Shown: positions 21,319 to 31,530, counted from the stretch's first letter. The stretch: 37,887 nucleotides of DNA from Xenorhabdus bovienii (GCF_024721015.1 NZ_JANAIF010000038.1:1-37887); one strand, 5' to 3'. The notes: generated by a model not told the origin, from the sequence alone. Made by a program: numbers and translations.

Positions 21319-23825
21319 GTTATGCTCGAAGCCATTTGTGACCTGTTGGATTTCTTTGCTCGTCCAACCTCGGTTGTCCAGATGTTATCCAGCGGTGGCG
21401 TTTGGCCTATTTGATTGGCTTGGCTCAGATAATAGAGTACGTCGTCTTCAGTTTTGTGATTGGCTAATAAATCCAGCCAATCACCATAACGGCTCAGTCG
21501 ATGCAAGAAGGTGAGATCAAGATCGCGTAGCTTATCGTCGGGCAGATGCAATCCAAACCAGTCTGGATTCCCGATTAGCGCCTGTATCGTTTTTGCTGTC
21601 AATTTGAATGATTTGACAATCGCGGTGTAGCGGTTGAGGTCGTACCATGTGGCGACGGCTTTTGCCTTCAATTGGGGATCGCCGGCTGGAGTTGCCAATG
21701 AGATGGAATCGCGCAGGAAAGTCGCCTGATTGTTGCCTGTCCACAGTAATAATGGCAAAGAGAGGGTTTCATCAAGATTAAACGCATGGCTGATGGCTTT
21801 AATCACCAGATCTTGCTGAGCGATAAAGGCATCGCGGATCAGAACTGTCAAAATTTGAGTCCACGTATCTCCTTGAGCTTTCCAGGCTTCTTCTTCTGCC
21901 AGTTCTTGCAGGATTTTTCCAACCTTTTCAGACAAGGCTTTTTCCGCGCTATTGTCTGCTGAAACTAGATCACCCTGAATAATTCCCATGTTTTCATCAA
22001 CCAGTTCGGAAAACGATTTCATCCAATTAACCGGGATTTGCTTGGCCTGAAATCCCATCATGGCCGCCGCAATTTTATCTTCACTCAGCAAGGCATATTG
22101 TTGATCGGGCAGAATGGAGATCACTTTTTTGAGCCAGTCGATATTCTCAATATCTTCGCTAGTCACACCATTGGCGTCGGGTTGATAAGGTGTCAGTAAT
22201 AGATTCAGGGATAATGTAGACAGCTCATGGCGTTTTATCCATTGTGCAGCATTCATGACACGGACCATCACATCAAGGATATCAATATCTTCGGCATTTT
22301 TACTTAATACGGGCACTCCGGCCAGTTGTTGCAGGTAGTTCGGATTATCGTTGTTCAACAATAACAACAATCCCAAACCTTCTTTGACGGGCAACTTCAG
22401 CAGGCGCGGTAATTCAACCAGCCGGTACAGCGCCGATACCACATCCAGTGAGCGTTTGGGTTTGGTCAGCGTTTGTGCCTGCATGATTAAGCTGAGTAAA
22501 ATCTGACAGGTCGCATCATCGATCTTCAGGCCAGCACACAATTGATTGACGGTTAATGCGTCCAGCCCTTCGATCGTGGAGGGATCGAATTCCTGATTGT
22601 CTAAAACCAGTACTGAAGACGATGCTGCCTGCTGTGACAGACCGGAAGCATTGAACAAACGATCAAAAAATGACAGTTTGTTTTCGAGCGAATAGGGGGT
22701 AATTTGGCCGATAAAGGCTGCAAATTGCTCGGCTGTGGTGCTGTATTCCTGTTGGAAATGCAGGAAAACGCCCAAAGCACGTAACGTTGCTTCAGTAATG
22801 GCGAAATCCTGTTGTTTTTCAGCTTGTCGGGCGGTTACCAACAGCAGATCAAGCTGTTCAGACGTCAGTTTCAGTGCTTTCTGGATATGCAGGAAACGCT
22901 GAATGCGATCGAAATTGTCATTGCTGATTTCTTTGAGCAAAACGACATCTTTTGCTGTTTTCGGGTCTACGGTTTTTGCCAGATAGATGGCCGGTTCGGT
23001 GCCGGCATTGATGAATGAAGCTGCGTAGTTGGCACCGGAAGGGAACTGTTTACCCGCATTAGTGGGCTTGGCGACATTGCTGGAATAGGTGACGATACTG
23101 TGGGTGATTTTATTGTCAGACAGCCCATTGATGGCGAAAAGCCGTTCCGCTTCTTGAGAACTCAGGTTGGTTTGCTGGGTAAAGACGGTGAGACGAGATA
23201 AAGATAACGCGGCCTCGGCTGCATCCCCTTTAACGCCGTAATATTTGGCAAAGAAATCTTTTTGGTCGCTTTGCGATTTTTCCTGTAGCAGCGTCTGAAG
23301 TTTCGGTGCCAGCGAACTGCTGACCATCATGGCTGTTTGCAGCGAGTCTGAACTCAGATTGTTATCGATAAAATTGGGATATTGGCGATCGGCCTGTTGG
23401 ATCAGTTCAAGCAATGGGAGCTCTTTTTCTGCCAACACTGCGATGGTTTGTTTCAGCGGAAAATGAAACGGCAGTGCAAGCGGATAGTGAATCTCTGCCA
23501 GTGAATTGGTCAAAGGCTGGTTCTTGTTGATATGCGCCTTGACCTTTTGGGCCAAGGCTTCAATGATCAATGGTAATAGGCTACTGGTTTTATTGAGGTT
23601 TGTACTATCAAGCAACAGTGTTTCGATATCGGGACATCTTTGGCTGAGAAATCGGACACTGTCTTTGTCAGCCTCGCTCTCAAACAGTCGAGTCTGCTGA
23701 TACAAATCAACCAGATAGGCCAGAGGCCCATCATTGGTTTCGGGTAAACCCGGCAGACAGTAGAGATCTTGATTATCATTAAAAAGCGTCTTATAGCTGG
23801 TTCTTGATTCCAGAATATTGGCCAT
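21009..23825 (-). pseudogene. Tc toxin A subunit, N-terminal fragment
   Basis: Open frame of 938 codons, of which about the first 819 (to 21369) are TcA: the alpha-helical shell with the VRP1-type region found in TcaA, TcdA and SpvA-related proteins. Past WTTE the frame is lost by one base and the remaining 119 codons are an out-of-frame reading; the sense continues in the next fragment as WTSKEIQQVTNGFE. AAAAGG lies upstream of the ATG. The whole gene (17664-23825) would be about 2,050 codons, against roughly 2,500 for intact TcA. No TcB or TcC genes are adjacent. Confidence 0.87.
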
Positions 23826-24272
23826 AAATCATACCTTTTAAATAGAAAGTGTGATGAATTAGAGAACTTATTCTCATTACCAATCCATAACGCAGGTTTA
23901 TGTTTTTTGGCAGATTGGTAGGGTTACACTATGGCCTGTCAATGATTGCTATCCAGCCTAAAATATATTTTGGATCTGATCGTTTTTTAAAAAAAACACT
24001 TGATTTCAATTGGCTGGATTAAGTGTTTTATTAATCAATAGAAAGAAGGTTTTTTATTGGGGATTAATGACGATCATATTTATTAATATTAACGATATAA
24101 TAAATATATTTATTAATTATTTTTAATAAAGGGAAAAGCTTTTTACCCATATTATTTATGGTAATTATTTTAATTAATTTAGTTTAAGTGATTGATGTTT
24201 TTTGTCAGATTGGCGGCTTAAAATGGGGACAGGATTAATATTAAGAGGCGTTATCTTTTATCGCAAATAGAT
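23826..24272. other. AT-rich region upstream of the Tc gene
   Basis: No gene is visible in these 447 bases. The stretch is very AT-rich (notably 24060-24180, with many TTAATT and ATATAT runs) and lies directly upstream of the Tc toxin remnant, so it probably held the toxin promoter and is the sort of DNA bound by H-NS. I cannot single out a -35/-10 pair. Confidence 0.5.
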
Positions 24273-24370
24273 TTCAAGTTGTAGCGCGATGACAAGTGAG
24301 TGAATTCCCAGGCATATAGATAACCATGTGACTGGGGAGTAAACGCAGCCAGCAAAAGCAGAAACTTGAA
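24273..24370. repeat. ERIC (enterobacterial repetitive intergenic consensus) element
   Basis: A 98-base imperfect palindrome bounded by TTCAAGTT (24273-24280) and AACTTGAA (24363-24370). Its core, GTGAATTCCCAGGCATATAG followed by a segment ending GTGACTGGGG, closely matches the conserved ERIC core used for ERIC typing (GTGAATCCCCAGGAGC... GTGACTGGGG), and CCCAG (24307-24311) pairs with CTGGG (24332-24336). It lies 28 bases past the nudE stop, within the likely transcript, the usual place for ERICs. It is shorter than the 126-bp consensus. Confidence 0.85.
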
Positions 24371-24398
24371 GGCACATACCTGTCGATTGGGATAGGTT

Positions 24399-24962
24399 TT
24401 AACGCGTTCCATTGCTTGATGCTTGCAGGTATCGCTGTGCAAAAAACAGGGCACTGACGTTTCTGGCTTCGTTGAAATCGGGATGTTCCAGCAAAGACAT
24501 CATATCTGCGATTGGCCAGCGAACCTGTACTAGTGGTTCTGGCTCATCTCCTTCCAAACGTTCGGGATAAAGATCTTGAGCAATGACAATATTCATCCTG
24601 CTGGAAAAATAGGAAGGAGCCATTGTCAGTTTCGTCAGCAGTTCCAGTTTGGCTGCCCCGAATCCCACTTCTTCCTTCAGTTCACGATTGGCTGCTTCAA
24701 GGGGGCTTTCTCCTGCATCAATGGCACCTTTAGGAAAACCCAATTCGTATTGTTCAATGCCAACGGCATACTCGCGGATAAGGAGTAACTCATCGCCGAT
24801 CACGGGAATGATCAGTACTGCTTCACGATTGGAGGGTTTCATGCGTTCATAAAGTCGCTTTACGCCATTGCTGAACTCAAGATTAACAGACTGAATATTG
24901 AATAAACGGGAATGGGCAACGTCATTTATATTCAATATTTTAGGTTTCTTCTGATCAATCAT
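24399..24962 (-). CDS. nudE: ADP compounds hydrolase NudE
   Basis: 187 residues; E. coli NudE has 186. A Nudix hydrolase that cleaves ADP-ribose, Ap3A and NADH to remove nucleoside diphosphate derivatives. The Nudix box is complete: GAIDAGESPLEAANRELKEE followed by VGFG, with the metal-binding glutamates. ATG at 24962 gives MIDQKKPKILNINDVAHSRL, which aligns with the E. coli start; a longer reading from 25019 adds 19 residues without support. In E. coli nudE lies next to mrcA; here the Tc remnant separates them. It is divergent from igaA. Confidence 0.95.
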   Translation of the reverse strand: MIDQKKPKILNINDVAHSRLFNIQSVNLEFSNGVKRLYERMKPSNREAVLIIPVIGDELLLIREYAVGIEQYELGFPKGAIDAGESPLEAANRELKEEVGFGAAKLELLTKLTMAPSYFSSRMNIVIAQDLYPERLEGDEPEPLVQVRWPIADMMSLLEHPDFNEARNVSALFFAQRYLQASSNGTR

Positions 24963-25317
24963 GCTTGCCCCTAATGGTTGCCATACACTGGCTAATTGAA
25001 AAATGATGCATCCAATCACCGAAAGATTATTGGTAAATTCAATTTTTGTGATGAAATTGGATACGCATCCAAACTTTGCTTTAATATGGCCGATTATGCC
25101 AGTAAATGACAGCGATTATCGCTTGTATGTATTTTTGTTGCTATCTTGCTGCTGCACAAAAGGCTTTATTTTGCGAAATGGTGTAATAAAATTTATTTAA
25201 CATTTTGTTAATAAAATTAAAAATAGAAGGCAAGAATAGAAATAGCCTGAATCTGCGTATTTTGCTAGGTTGTTATTCTGCCAGTCTCTTTATTGCTGTC
25301 ATGGGCGTGGAGAAGAA
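24963..25317. other. Divergent promoter region nudE/igaA
   Basis: 355 bases between two divergent start codons, so both promoters should be here. The igaA-proximal half is AT-rich. No operator, RNA or repeat could be recognised. Short reading frames here (for example 25003-25200) lack ribosome-binding sites and homology. Confidence 0.5.
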
Positions 25318-27426
25318 ATGAGTTCACTAGTCATTATATTGGCTATTTTTATCACTAGCCTGATTATAATGGCTTCCTTTCTGACTTTCAGATGGAAGCG
25401 GCCTGATAACGCGCGTTATCTACCGTCAATCGCCAAAACAGCCCATCGTAAGCTGAATGCTGATGAATATCAGGCAATTGACTCTTATTTGCAAAATGTC
25501 CTGCCCCTGATGCAGCCAGATAGGAGCCACAGATCAGGCCAACCAGCACTGCCTGTCAAAAATGATACGGTTTATACCATCAATCACACCATCAACCGCT
25601 TTTCTGCCGCCACTGATGAATCGCAGCATTGGCGCTATTATGTTGATGAAATAGAGATACATCTTCCTGCGTTACTTGAGTCATTCATCAAGCAGCAGAA
25701 TACGATTGAGATTGTTCAGACCACATCCATGCCTCTTGTGATTGCCGTGAATGGCCACTTCCTGAAAGATTATCAGCAAGATCTGTCCATTGCGCCAATC
25801 GTGAAACAAACGGCACAGGCTTCAATCCAGAAAAATGGCAATTCCAGTGCCAATTTTTTGTATATCCGCAAGGAAACGCCAGAAGAGAATCGTCTGCGTC
25901 ATTCAACAGGCATTCTGGAAGGCATTCTCATGTGTATTGGCTTGTCGTTCTGGTTTTTGGCTCTTTTCATGCCAACGCCCATATTACCGTGGCTAATGTT
26001 GGCTGCTGTTCTGTTTCTGATTGCCAGCTTCTGGCCGATTTTCAGGCCATCTTCTTCGCGTAACTTGTTGAATATTAGCTGCTTCAGTGGTATTCCGAAA
26101 CGTTGGGGGATATTCAGTGAATCTGAACCGGAACAGCGGAGGAATATCTCTCTGGGTGGTATTGATCTTCTCTATCCCTCACATTGGGAACCGTATGTCG
26201 TTCATGAGCTTGACCGAAATACTGAAGTTGATATATATACCAATTGCCATGTCGTTCGGCAGGGGCGCTACCTCTCATTGCATGAGGAAGAAAAACACTA
26301 TCCTTATCAGCGCCATAGAAAAAATCTGATACTGGTGGTTTTTTCCATTTTTGCCCTGTTGGTACTTTATTTTTACCAGCCCGTGAGCTTATCTATGCGG
26401 CTCAGTTTTGCATGGCTGCATGGCAGCAATACCCAAGTCATCACCAGCGTTACTGAACTGCAAAATATGCCTCTGAAGGAAGGTGATGTACTGCGAGTCA
26501 AAGGCATCGGGATGTGCTACACACCACCCAGACTGAATGATAATCCCAGTGGAATCAAACATATATTTGCCGCGTTTGACTGCACTGGCATCTACTGGAA
26601 TAACGATAGCCCATTGCCCATGCCGGAATCAGACATTATCGAAAATGCATCAACATTGATTACAACGGTCAATGAGCAATTACACCCAATTGAACGTAGC
26701 CGGAAAACCAACCCTGGCCTGAATGAAGCCATTGCGAAATCGGGTATGACACTACTCGACAATTTTTCGCAAGTCATCTTGAAGACGCATAATTTGTGTA
26801 TGGACGAGATTGATTGTATTCGTCTGAAAAGCGCACTGGTCAATCTGAGCAATGCTGAGGATTGGGATGATCTATTGAAACAGGCTGAAAGAGGGAAACT
26901 GAATGGAACCAAAGTATTATTACGTTCAGTAAGTGCAGATGCACTGGAAAAGTTAGTTAATACTACCACAGCATCATTTATTTATCGGGAAATTGATAAA
27001 ATAAGCATGCTCCTGAACAGCCCATCGCCGGGAGGCGTCCTGCTGATCAGCGAGGAAGGGAATCAGTTGGTTGAATTGCCTTATTCATCATTTCTTGCCT
27101 ATGAATACAGCGCACTGGATCAGTGGAGGGAATTACAGCGGCTAGCTGACATATTGTTGAGTGCTCCATTTGAAGCTGTCGGAATTGTGACGAAATTGTC
27201 CGAAGACGCGAATGGGACTCGCCGTATCACCTTGCATAGTGAACCCGATTCCGTGACTCTTATTCGTTATTTGGGAAGCAGCTTCTTCCTGGCAATACTC
27301 ATGGCGATATTGAGCATCAATGCCATTCTGATGATAAGCAAAAGGCAGAGAAACAAGGTGCGGCTCCAGCGCATAGGCCAGTACTACGACAATTGTTTCA
27401 ACTCGAAACAGCCGCCGATGGATTAG
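25318..27426 (+). CDS. igaA: IgaA/YrfF, inner-membrane repressor of the Rcs phosphorelay
   Basis: 702 residues; E. coli YrfF has 711. IgaA holds the Rcs envelope-stress pathway off by contacting RcsD and sensing RcsF. Membrane helices lie at about 2-22, 203-245, 340-357 and 660-685, leaving cytoplasmic domains and one large periplasmic domain. Conserved segments include RKET, GTPRRWG-like GIPKRWGIF, DIYTNCHVVRQGRYLSLH and NSPSPGGVLLISEEG. The ATG at 25318 is preceded by GGAGAAG; the longer frame from 25270 would start with TTG. Next is hslR, 74 bases on; E. coli has yrfG between them. Confidence 0.94.
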   Translation: MSSLVIILAIFITSLIIMASFLTFRWKRPDNARYLPSIAKTAHRKLNADEYQAIDSYLQNVLPLMQPDRSHRSGQPALPVKNDTVYTINHTINRFSAATDESQHWRYYVDEIEIHLPALLESFIKQQNTIEIVQTTSMPLVIAVNGHFLKDYQQDLSIAPIVKQTAQASIQKNGNSSANFLYIRKETPEENRLRHSTGILEGILMCIGLSFWFLALFMPTPILPWLMLAAVLFLIASFWPIFRPSSSRNLLNISCFSGIPKRWGIFSESEPEQRRNISLGGIDLLYPSHWEPYVVHELDRNTEVDIYTNCHVVRQGRYLSLHEEEKHYPYQRHRKNLILVVFSIFALLVLYFYQPVSLSMRLSFAWLHGSNTQVITSVTELQNMPLKEGDVLRVKGIGMCYTPPRLNDNPSGIKHIFAAFDCTGIYWNNDSPLPMPESDIIENASTLITTVNEQLHPIERSRKTNPGLNEAIAKSGMTLLDNFSQVILKTHNLCMDEIDCIRLKSALVNLSNAEDWDDLLKQAERGKLNGTKVLLRSVSADALEKLVNTTTASFIYREIDKISMLLNSPSPGGVLLISEEGNQLVELPYSSFLAYEYSALDQWRELQRLADILLSAPFEAVGIVTKLSEDANGTRRITLHSEPDSVTLIRYLGSSFFLAILMAILSINAILMISKRQRNKVRLQRIGQYYDNCFNSKQPPMD

Positions 27427-27500
27427 CGATGAGTCTGCGGGCTGTGTTACCCTCAATCCGTTTTTTGCCAGCTTCGATTAGACATTTGGGAGAAACAACC

Positions 27501-27914
27501 ATGCCGAATTCAGACACCGATCAGACTGTGCGCCTCGATAAATGGCTCTGGGCTGCCCGTTTTTACAAAACACGCTCCATCGCGCGTGAAATGATTGATG
27601 GGGGAAAAGTTCATTATAATGGGCAGCGGAGTAAGCCGAGTAAACTGGTTGAGTTGAATGCAGAAATTAAACTGCGTCAGGGAAATGAAGAGAAAATAGT
27701 GACTGTTTTAGCATTGAACAGTCACAGACGCAGCGCCACTGAAGCCCAGCAACTTTATCAGGAAACGGAAAAAAGCATTATCAATCGGGAAAAAACGGCA
27801 TTGGCTCGTAAAATGAATGTGCTCACGATGCCGCACCCCGATCGCCGCCCCGATAAGAAAGAGCGGCGTACACTGATTAAATTTAAGAACACGAAATTAA
27901 ACGAGTCGGAATAA
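27501..27914 (+). CDS. hslR: Ribosome-associated heat shock protein Hsp15
   Basis: 137 residues; E. coli HslR has 133. An S4-type RNA-binding protein that recognises stalled 50S subunits carrying a nascent chain and helps recycle them. The S4 domain begins VRLDKWLWAARFYKTRSIAR and continues GGKVHYNGQRSKPSK; the basic C-terminus MPHPDRRPDKKERR is typical. ATG at 27501 has GGGAGA eight bases upstream and matches the family length, so the 36 extra residues read from 27393, which overlap igaA, are rejected. It is followed 26 bases later by hslO, the usual pair. Confidence 0.95.
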   Translation: MPNSDTDQTVRLDKWLWAARFYKTRSIAREMIDGGKVHYNGQRSKPSKLVELNAEIKLRQGNEEKIVTVLALNSHRRSATEAQQLYQETEKSIINREKTALARKMNVLTMPHPDRRPDKKERRTLIKFKNTKLNESE

Positions 27915-27940
27915 CCGTCTCAGTGAGATGAGAGAGATTT

Positions 27941-28813
27941 ATGACCAAGCATGATCAATTACACCGCTTTTTGTTCGAAAGCCATTCTGTCCGGGGAGAA
28001 CTCGTTTCCGTCAGTGAAACGTACCAGCGGATGATGGAAAATCACCATTACCCTCTGCCCGTACAGCAGTTATTAGGTGAATTGTTGGTCGCAACCAGCC
28101 TATTGACTGCCACATTGAAATTCAACGGAGATATCACCGTACAGATTCAAGGTGATGGGCCAGTCAGACTGGCGGTCATTAATGGTAATAATCAACAGCA
28201 GATGCGGGGCACTGCCCGTATTGATGGTGATGTGGATGCTGCGAGCAGCCTGCGGGATATGGTCGGCAATGGTTATATGGTTATTACTGTTACGCCAACA
28301 GAAGGTGAGCGCTATCAGGGCGTTGTCGCGCTGGAAGGGGAGACGCTGGCAGAATGTCTAGATGCGTACTTCAAACAGTCGGAACAGTTGCCAACCAGAC
28401 TGTTTATCCGCACAGGAATGCTGGATGGAAAAATGGCGGCGGGTGGCATGTTATTGCAGATCCTGCCCGGCGCACAGGAAGGCAGCGAAGACCTGCTTGA
28501 TCATCTGGTACAACTCACTGCGACCATCAAGGGAGAAGAGCTGTTTACGCTGGATGTGAAAGAAATTTTGCATCGTCTTTATCATGAAGAAGATGTGACG
28601 CTGTATGAGCCTCAACAGGTTGAATTCCGCTGCACCTGCTCTCACCAACGCTGTGCTGATACGCTGGTGACGCTGCCGGATGCTGATCTTCAGGAGATTT
28701 TGCTCAAAGATGGCAAAATCGATATGGAATGTGAATTCTGTGGTATGCACTATATTTTCAATGATAAAGATATCAGCGAAATAAAGATTGTGAAAAAAGA
28801 ATCGCTGCACTGA
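27941..28813 (+). CDS. hslO: Redox-regulated chaperone Hsp33
   Basis: 290 residues; E. coli Hsp33 has 292. A holdase activated when oxidation (with heat or hypochlorite) forms disulfides and releases its zinc. The four zinc cysteines are present as C-X-C (C231, C233) and C-X2-C (C264, C267), in RCTCSHQRC and ECEFCGMHY. The N-terminal core begins [19 protein letters not shown], as in E. coli. It is downstream of hslR in the same transcript and is followed by a terminator at 28833. Confidence 0.97.
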   Translation: MTKHDQLHRFLFESHSVRGELVSVSETYQRMMENHHYPLPVQQLLGELLVATSLLTATLKFNGDITVQIQGDGPVRLAVINGNNQQQMRGTARIDGDVDAASSLRDMVGNGYMVITVTPTEGERYQGVVALEGETLAECLDAYFKQSEQLPTRLFIRTGMLDGKMAAGGMLLQILPGAQEGSEDLLDHLVQLTATIKGEELFTLDVKEILHRLYHEEDVTLYEPQQVEFRCTCSHQRCADTLVTLPDADLQEILLKDGKIDMECEFCGMHYIFNDKDISEIKIVKKESLH

Positions 28814-28832
28814 TGCGATTAATTATTTTTCC

Positions 28833-28856
28833 AGGGCGTAATATACGCCCTTTTTT
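28833..28856 (+). terminator. hslRO intrinsic terminator
   Basis: AGGGCGTA (28833-28840) pairs with TACGCCCT (28844-28851) round a 3-base loop, followed by a six-T run (28851-28856). It is 19 bases past the hslO stop. Confidence 0.9.
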
Positions 28857-29012
28857 ATGTGTTCATTAATCCTTTCATTCCGTGTCCTGCGTCTCATATA
28901 AACCTAAAAAAAGTAATGCAATTATCAATTTTTTGATAACAATCGCTGTTAATTAGTCATAATTATTTATTATTTCCCGCAGAGAAAAAGTGTAACTGAT
29001 CAGGAGCAACAC

Positions 29013-30632
29013 ATGAGCGTTAAAGGCATTACTGCGCAGGAACTTGCGGTTTATGGTATTTGTGATGTTAGCGAGATTGTTTATAACCCAAGTTATGAAT
29101 TGTTATTCTCTGAAGAAACTCAGCCCTCACTGCAAGGGTATGAGCGTGGCACACTGACCCATCTTGGTGCAGTTGCGGTAGATACGGGGATTTTCACGGG
29201 GCGTTCTCCCAAAGATAAATATATTGTCCGCGACGATGTGACGTGCGATACCGTATGGTGGGCTGATCAGGGAAAAGGTAAAAACGATAACAAACCGCTC
29301 AGTCAGGAAACTTGGTCTCAGCTTAAAGGGTTGGTTACACAGCAGCTTTCAGGCAAACGTTTGTTTGTCGTGGATGCATTTTGCGGCGCGAATGCAGATA
29401 CCCGCCTGAAAGTACGTTTTATCACCGAAGTGGCGTGGCAGGCTCATTTTGTCAAAAACATGTTTATTCGTCCATCGGACGAAGAATTGGTTAACTTCAC
29501 CCCGGATTTTATTGTAATGAACGGGGCGAAATGCACCAACCCGCAGTGGAAGGAGCAGGGGCTGAATTCTGAAAACTTTGTTGCCTTTAACCTGACTGAA
29601 CGCATGCAGTTGATTGGTGGTACTTGGTACGGTGGCGAAATGAAAAAAGGGATGTTCTCAATGATGAACTACCTGCTGCCATTGAAAGGTATTGCATCCA
29701 TGCACTGCTCTGCCAACGTGGGTGAAGAAGGCGACGTTGCCATTTTCTTCGGCTTGTCTGGTACAGGTAAAACCACACTTTCCACCGATCCGAAACGCAA
29801 GCTGATTGGTGATGATGAACACGGCTGGGATGATGACGGCGTGTTTAACTTCGAAGGTGGCTGCTACGCGAAAACCATTAACCTCTCCAAAGAAGCAGAG
29901 CCGGATATCTACCACGCGATCCGCCGTGATGCTCTGCTGGAAAACGTTACCGTGCTGGCGGATGGCACAGTTGATTTTAACGACGGTTCCAAGACCGAAA
30001 ATACCCGCGTTTCTTATCCTATCTACCATATCGAAAACATCGTTAAGCCAGTATCGAAAGCCGGACATGCCACTAAAGTGATTTTCTTGACCGCTGACGC
30101 TTTCGGTGTATTGCCTCCGGTCTCCCGTCTGACGCCAGAACAGACCCAGTATCACTTCCTATCTGGTTTTACGGCGAAGCTGGCGGGAACTGAACGTGGT
30201 GTGACAGAACCTACGCCAACGTTCTCTGCCTGCTTTGGTGCGGCATTCCTGTCACTGCATCCGACTCAGTATGCAGAAGTGCTAGTTAAGCGGATGCAGG
30301 CATCAGGTGCGAAAGCCTATCTGGTCAATACTGGCTGGAATGGCACAGGCAAACGCATCTCTATCAAAGATACCCGTGCGATTATCGATGCGATCCTGAA
30401 TGGTGATATTGAAGATGTGGATACCATTGAGCTGCCGATCTTTGACTTGGCTGTACCGACAGCATTGCCAGGCGTGGATACAGGCATTCTTGATCCACGT
30501 AACACCTATGCGGATAAATCTGAATGGGATGTTAAGGCTAAAGATCTGGCACAGCGTTTTGTCGATAACTTTGACAAATATACTGATACAGCCGCAGGTG
30601 CTGCATTGGTGAAAGCAGGGCCTAATCTGTAA
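29013..30632 (+). CDS. pckA: Phosphoenolpyruvate carboxykinase (ATP)
   Basis: 539 residues; the E. coli enzyme has 540. It makes phosphoenolpyruvate from oxaloacetate and ATP, the entry to gluconeogenesis. The kinase-1a loop [11 protein letters not shown] lies near residues 247-257, with the metal/phosphate-binding [22 protein letters not shown] after it, and the substrate-site TGRSPKDKY segment near residue 63. The ATG has CAGGAG seven bases upstream. Single-gene unit with its own terminator. With acs it supports growth on acetate and amino acids. Confidence 0.98.
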   Translation: MSVKGITAQELAVYGICDVSEIVYNPSYELLFSEETQPSLQGYERGTLTHLGAVAVDTGIFTGRSPKDKYIVRDDVTCDTVWWADQGKGKNDNKPLSQETWSQLKGLVTQQLSGKRLFVVDAFCGANADTRLKVRFITEVAWQAHFVKNMFIRPSDEELVNFTPDFIVMNGAKCTNPQWKEQGLNSENFVAFNLTERMQLIGGTWYGGEMKKGMFSMMNYLLPLKGIASMHCSANVGEEGDVAIFFGLSGTGKTTLSTDPKRKLIGDDEHGWDDDGVFNFEGGCYAKTINLSKEAEPDIYHAIRRDALLENVTVLADGTVDFNDGSKTENTRVSYPIYHIENIVKPVSKAGHATKVIFLTADAFGVLPPVSRLTPEQTQYHFLSGFTAKLAGTERGVTEPTPTFSACFGAAFLSLHPTQYAEVLVKRMQASGAKAYLVNTGWNGTGKRISIKDTRAIIDAILNGDIEDVDTIELPIFDLAVPTALPGVDTGILDPRNTYADKSEWDVKAKDLAQRFVDNFDKYTDTAAGAALVKAGPNL

Positions 30633-30668
30633 TAGTTGCCGTGTTAAATTCACAGCAAACCACGTAAG

Positions 30669-30695
30669 ACCCTATCTGGCTGGATAGGGTTTTTT
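30669..30695 (+). terminator. pckA intrinsic terminator
   Basis: ACCCTATC (30669-30676) pairs with GATAGGGT (30683-30690) over a 6-base loop, then a T run (30690-30695). It is 36 bases past the pckA stop, and 25 bases before the end of convergent yhhW. The minus-strand side lacks a T tract. Confidence 0.9.
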
Positions 30696-30719
30696 CATTC
30701 ATCGAACATTCATCAGCGA

Positions 30720-31415
30720 TCAGTTAGGTGGCAGGTCGAACAGCAGGATTTCGCTCTCTTGGCTGGCAATTAATTGAAGATGAGATTCATCCCAGATAGC
30801 GATGCCATCGCTGGTGGTCGCCTGAACGCCATTGATAGTCACTTCGCCACGAACAACCTGAATCCAGATTTTTCGCGATTTTTCTATATTATATTCGTCT
30901 GTTTCGCCGTTTTTCAGTGCCCAACGCCATAAAGTCATATCCTGAAATACTTTTAACGAGTCATCGCGAGTATCGGGCGAAAGGATTAACTGGCGACCTT
31001 TGGCAGAATCAAAGCAGCGTTGCTCGTAGCGCGGAGACAGGTCATTTTTTTCCGGCATGATCCAGATTTGGTACAGGTGAAGTTTGCTACTATCATGCGG
31101 ATTATATTCAGAGTGACGGATACCTGTTCCTGCGCTCATAATCTGGAACTCTCCGGCGGAAATTTGCCCCTGATTTCCCATACTGTCCCGATGTTCGACT
31201 GTACCGGAAAGCACATAGGCCAGGATTTCCATATCCTTGTGAGGATGCATGCCAAACCCTTGCCCGGCATCAATCACATCTTCGTTAATCACCCTAAGGG
31301 CAGAGAACCCTATGAAATTGGCGTCATAATAGTCAGCAAATGAAAATGTATGCCAACTGTCCAACCAGCCGTGATTGGCGTGACCTCTTTCTGAAGCTTT
31401 ACGTAAGTAGATCAT
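30720..31415 (-). CDS. yhhW: Pirin-family protein YhhW (quercetinase-like)
   Basis: 231 residues, the same as E. coli YhhW, a bicupin pirin that shows quercetin 2,3-dioxygenase activity in vitro; its natural role is not known. Metal-binding residues are in the N-terminal cupin: GFGMHPHKDMEIL supplies two histidines and SAGTGIRHSEYNP supplies another with a glutamate. The chosen ATG (31415) has GAGGG nine bases upstream; the longer frame from 31421 starts with TTG too close to that site. It lies beside ryhB, as in E. coli where ryhB is in the yhhW-yhhX-yhhY neighbourhood. Confidence 0.92.
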   Translation of the reverse strand: MIYLRKASERGHANHGWLDSWHTFSFADYYDANFIGFSALRVINEDVIDAGQGFGMHPHKDMEILAYVLSGTVEHRDSMGNQGQISAGEFQIMSAGTGIRHSEYNPHDSSKLHLYQIWIMPEKNDLSPRYEQRCFDSAKGRQLILSPDTRDDSLKVFQDMTLWRWALKNGETDEYNIEKSRKIWIQVVRGEVTINGVQATTSDGIAIWDESHLQLIASQESEILLFDLPPN

Positions 31416-31530
31416 TTTCAAAATCCCTCAATGTTTTTTGTAGTCTAATTGAAGGCTTGAAATATAAAAGATTGTAAATTTAATCTTAAAGTTCAAAATT
31501 TTTGAATGGTAGCTAAGCTGAGTTAAGTAT

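Noticed and set aside
24251..24454. 67-codon minus-strand frame over the end of nudE
   Set aside because: It runs through the ERIC repeat and out of frame over the nudE 3' end; the apparent protein is a reading of the palindrome.
29658..30155. 165-codon frame antisense to pckA
   Set aside because: It lies wholly within pckA, whose protein is conserved over its complete length; the codon pattern of the sense gene explains the open antisense frame.
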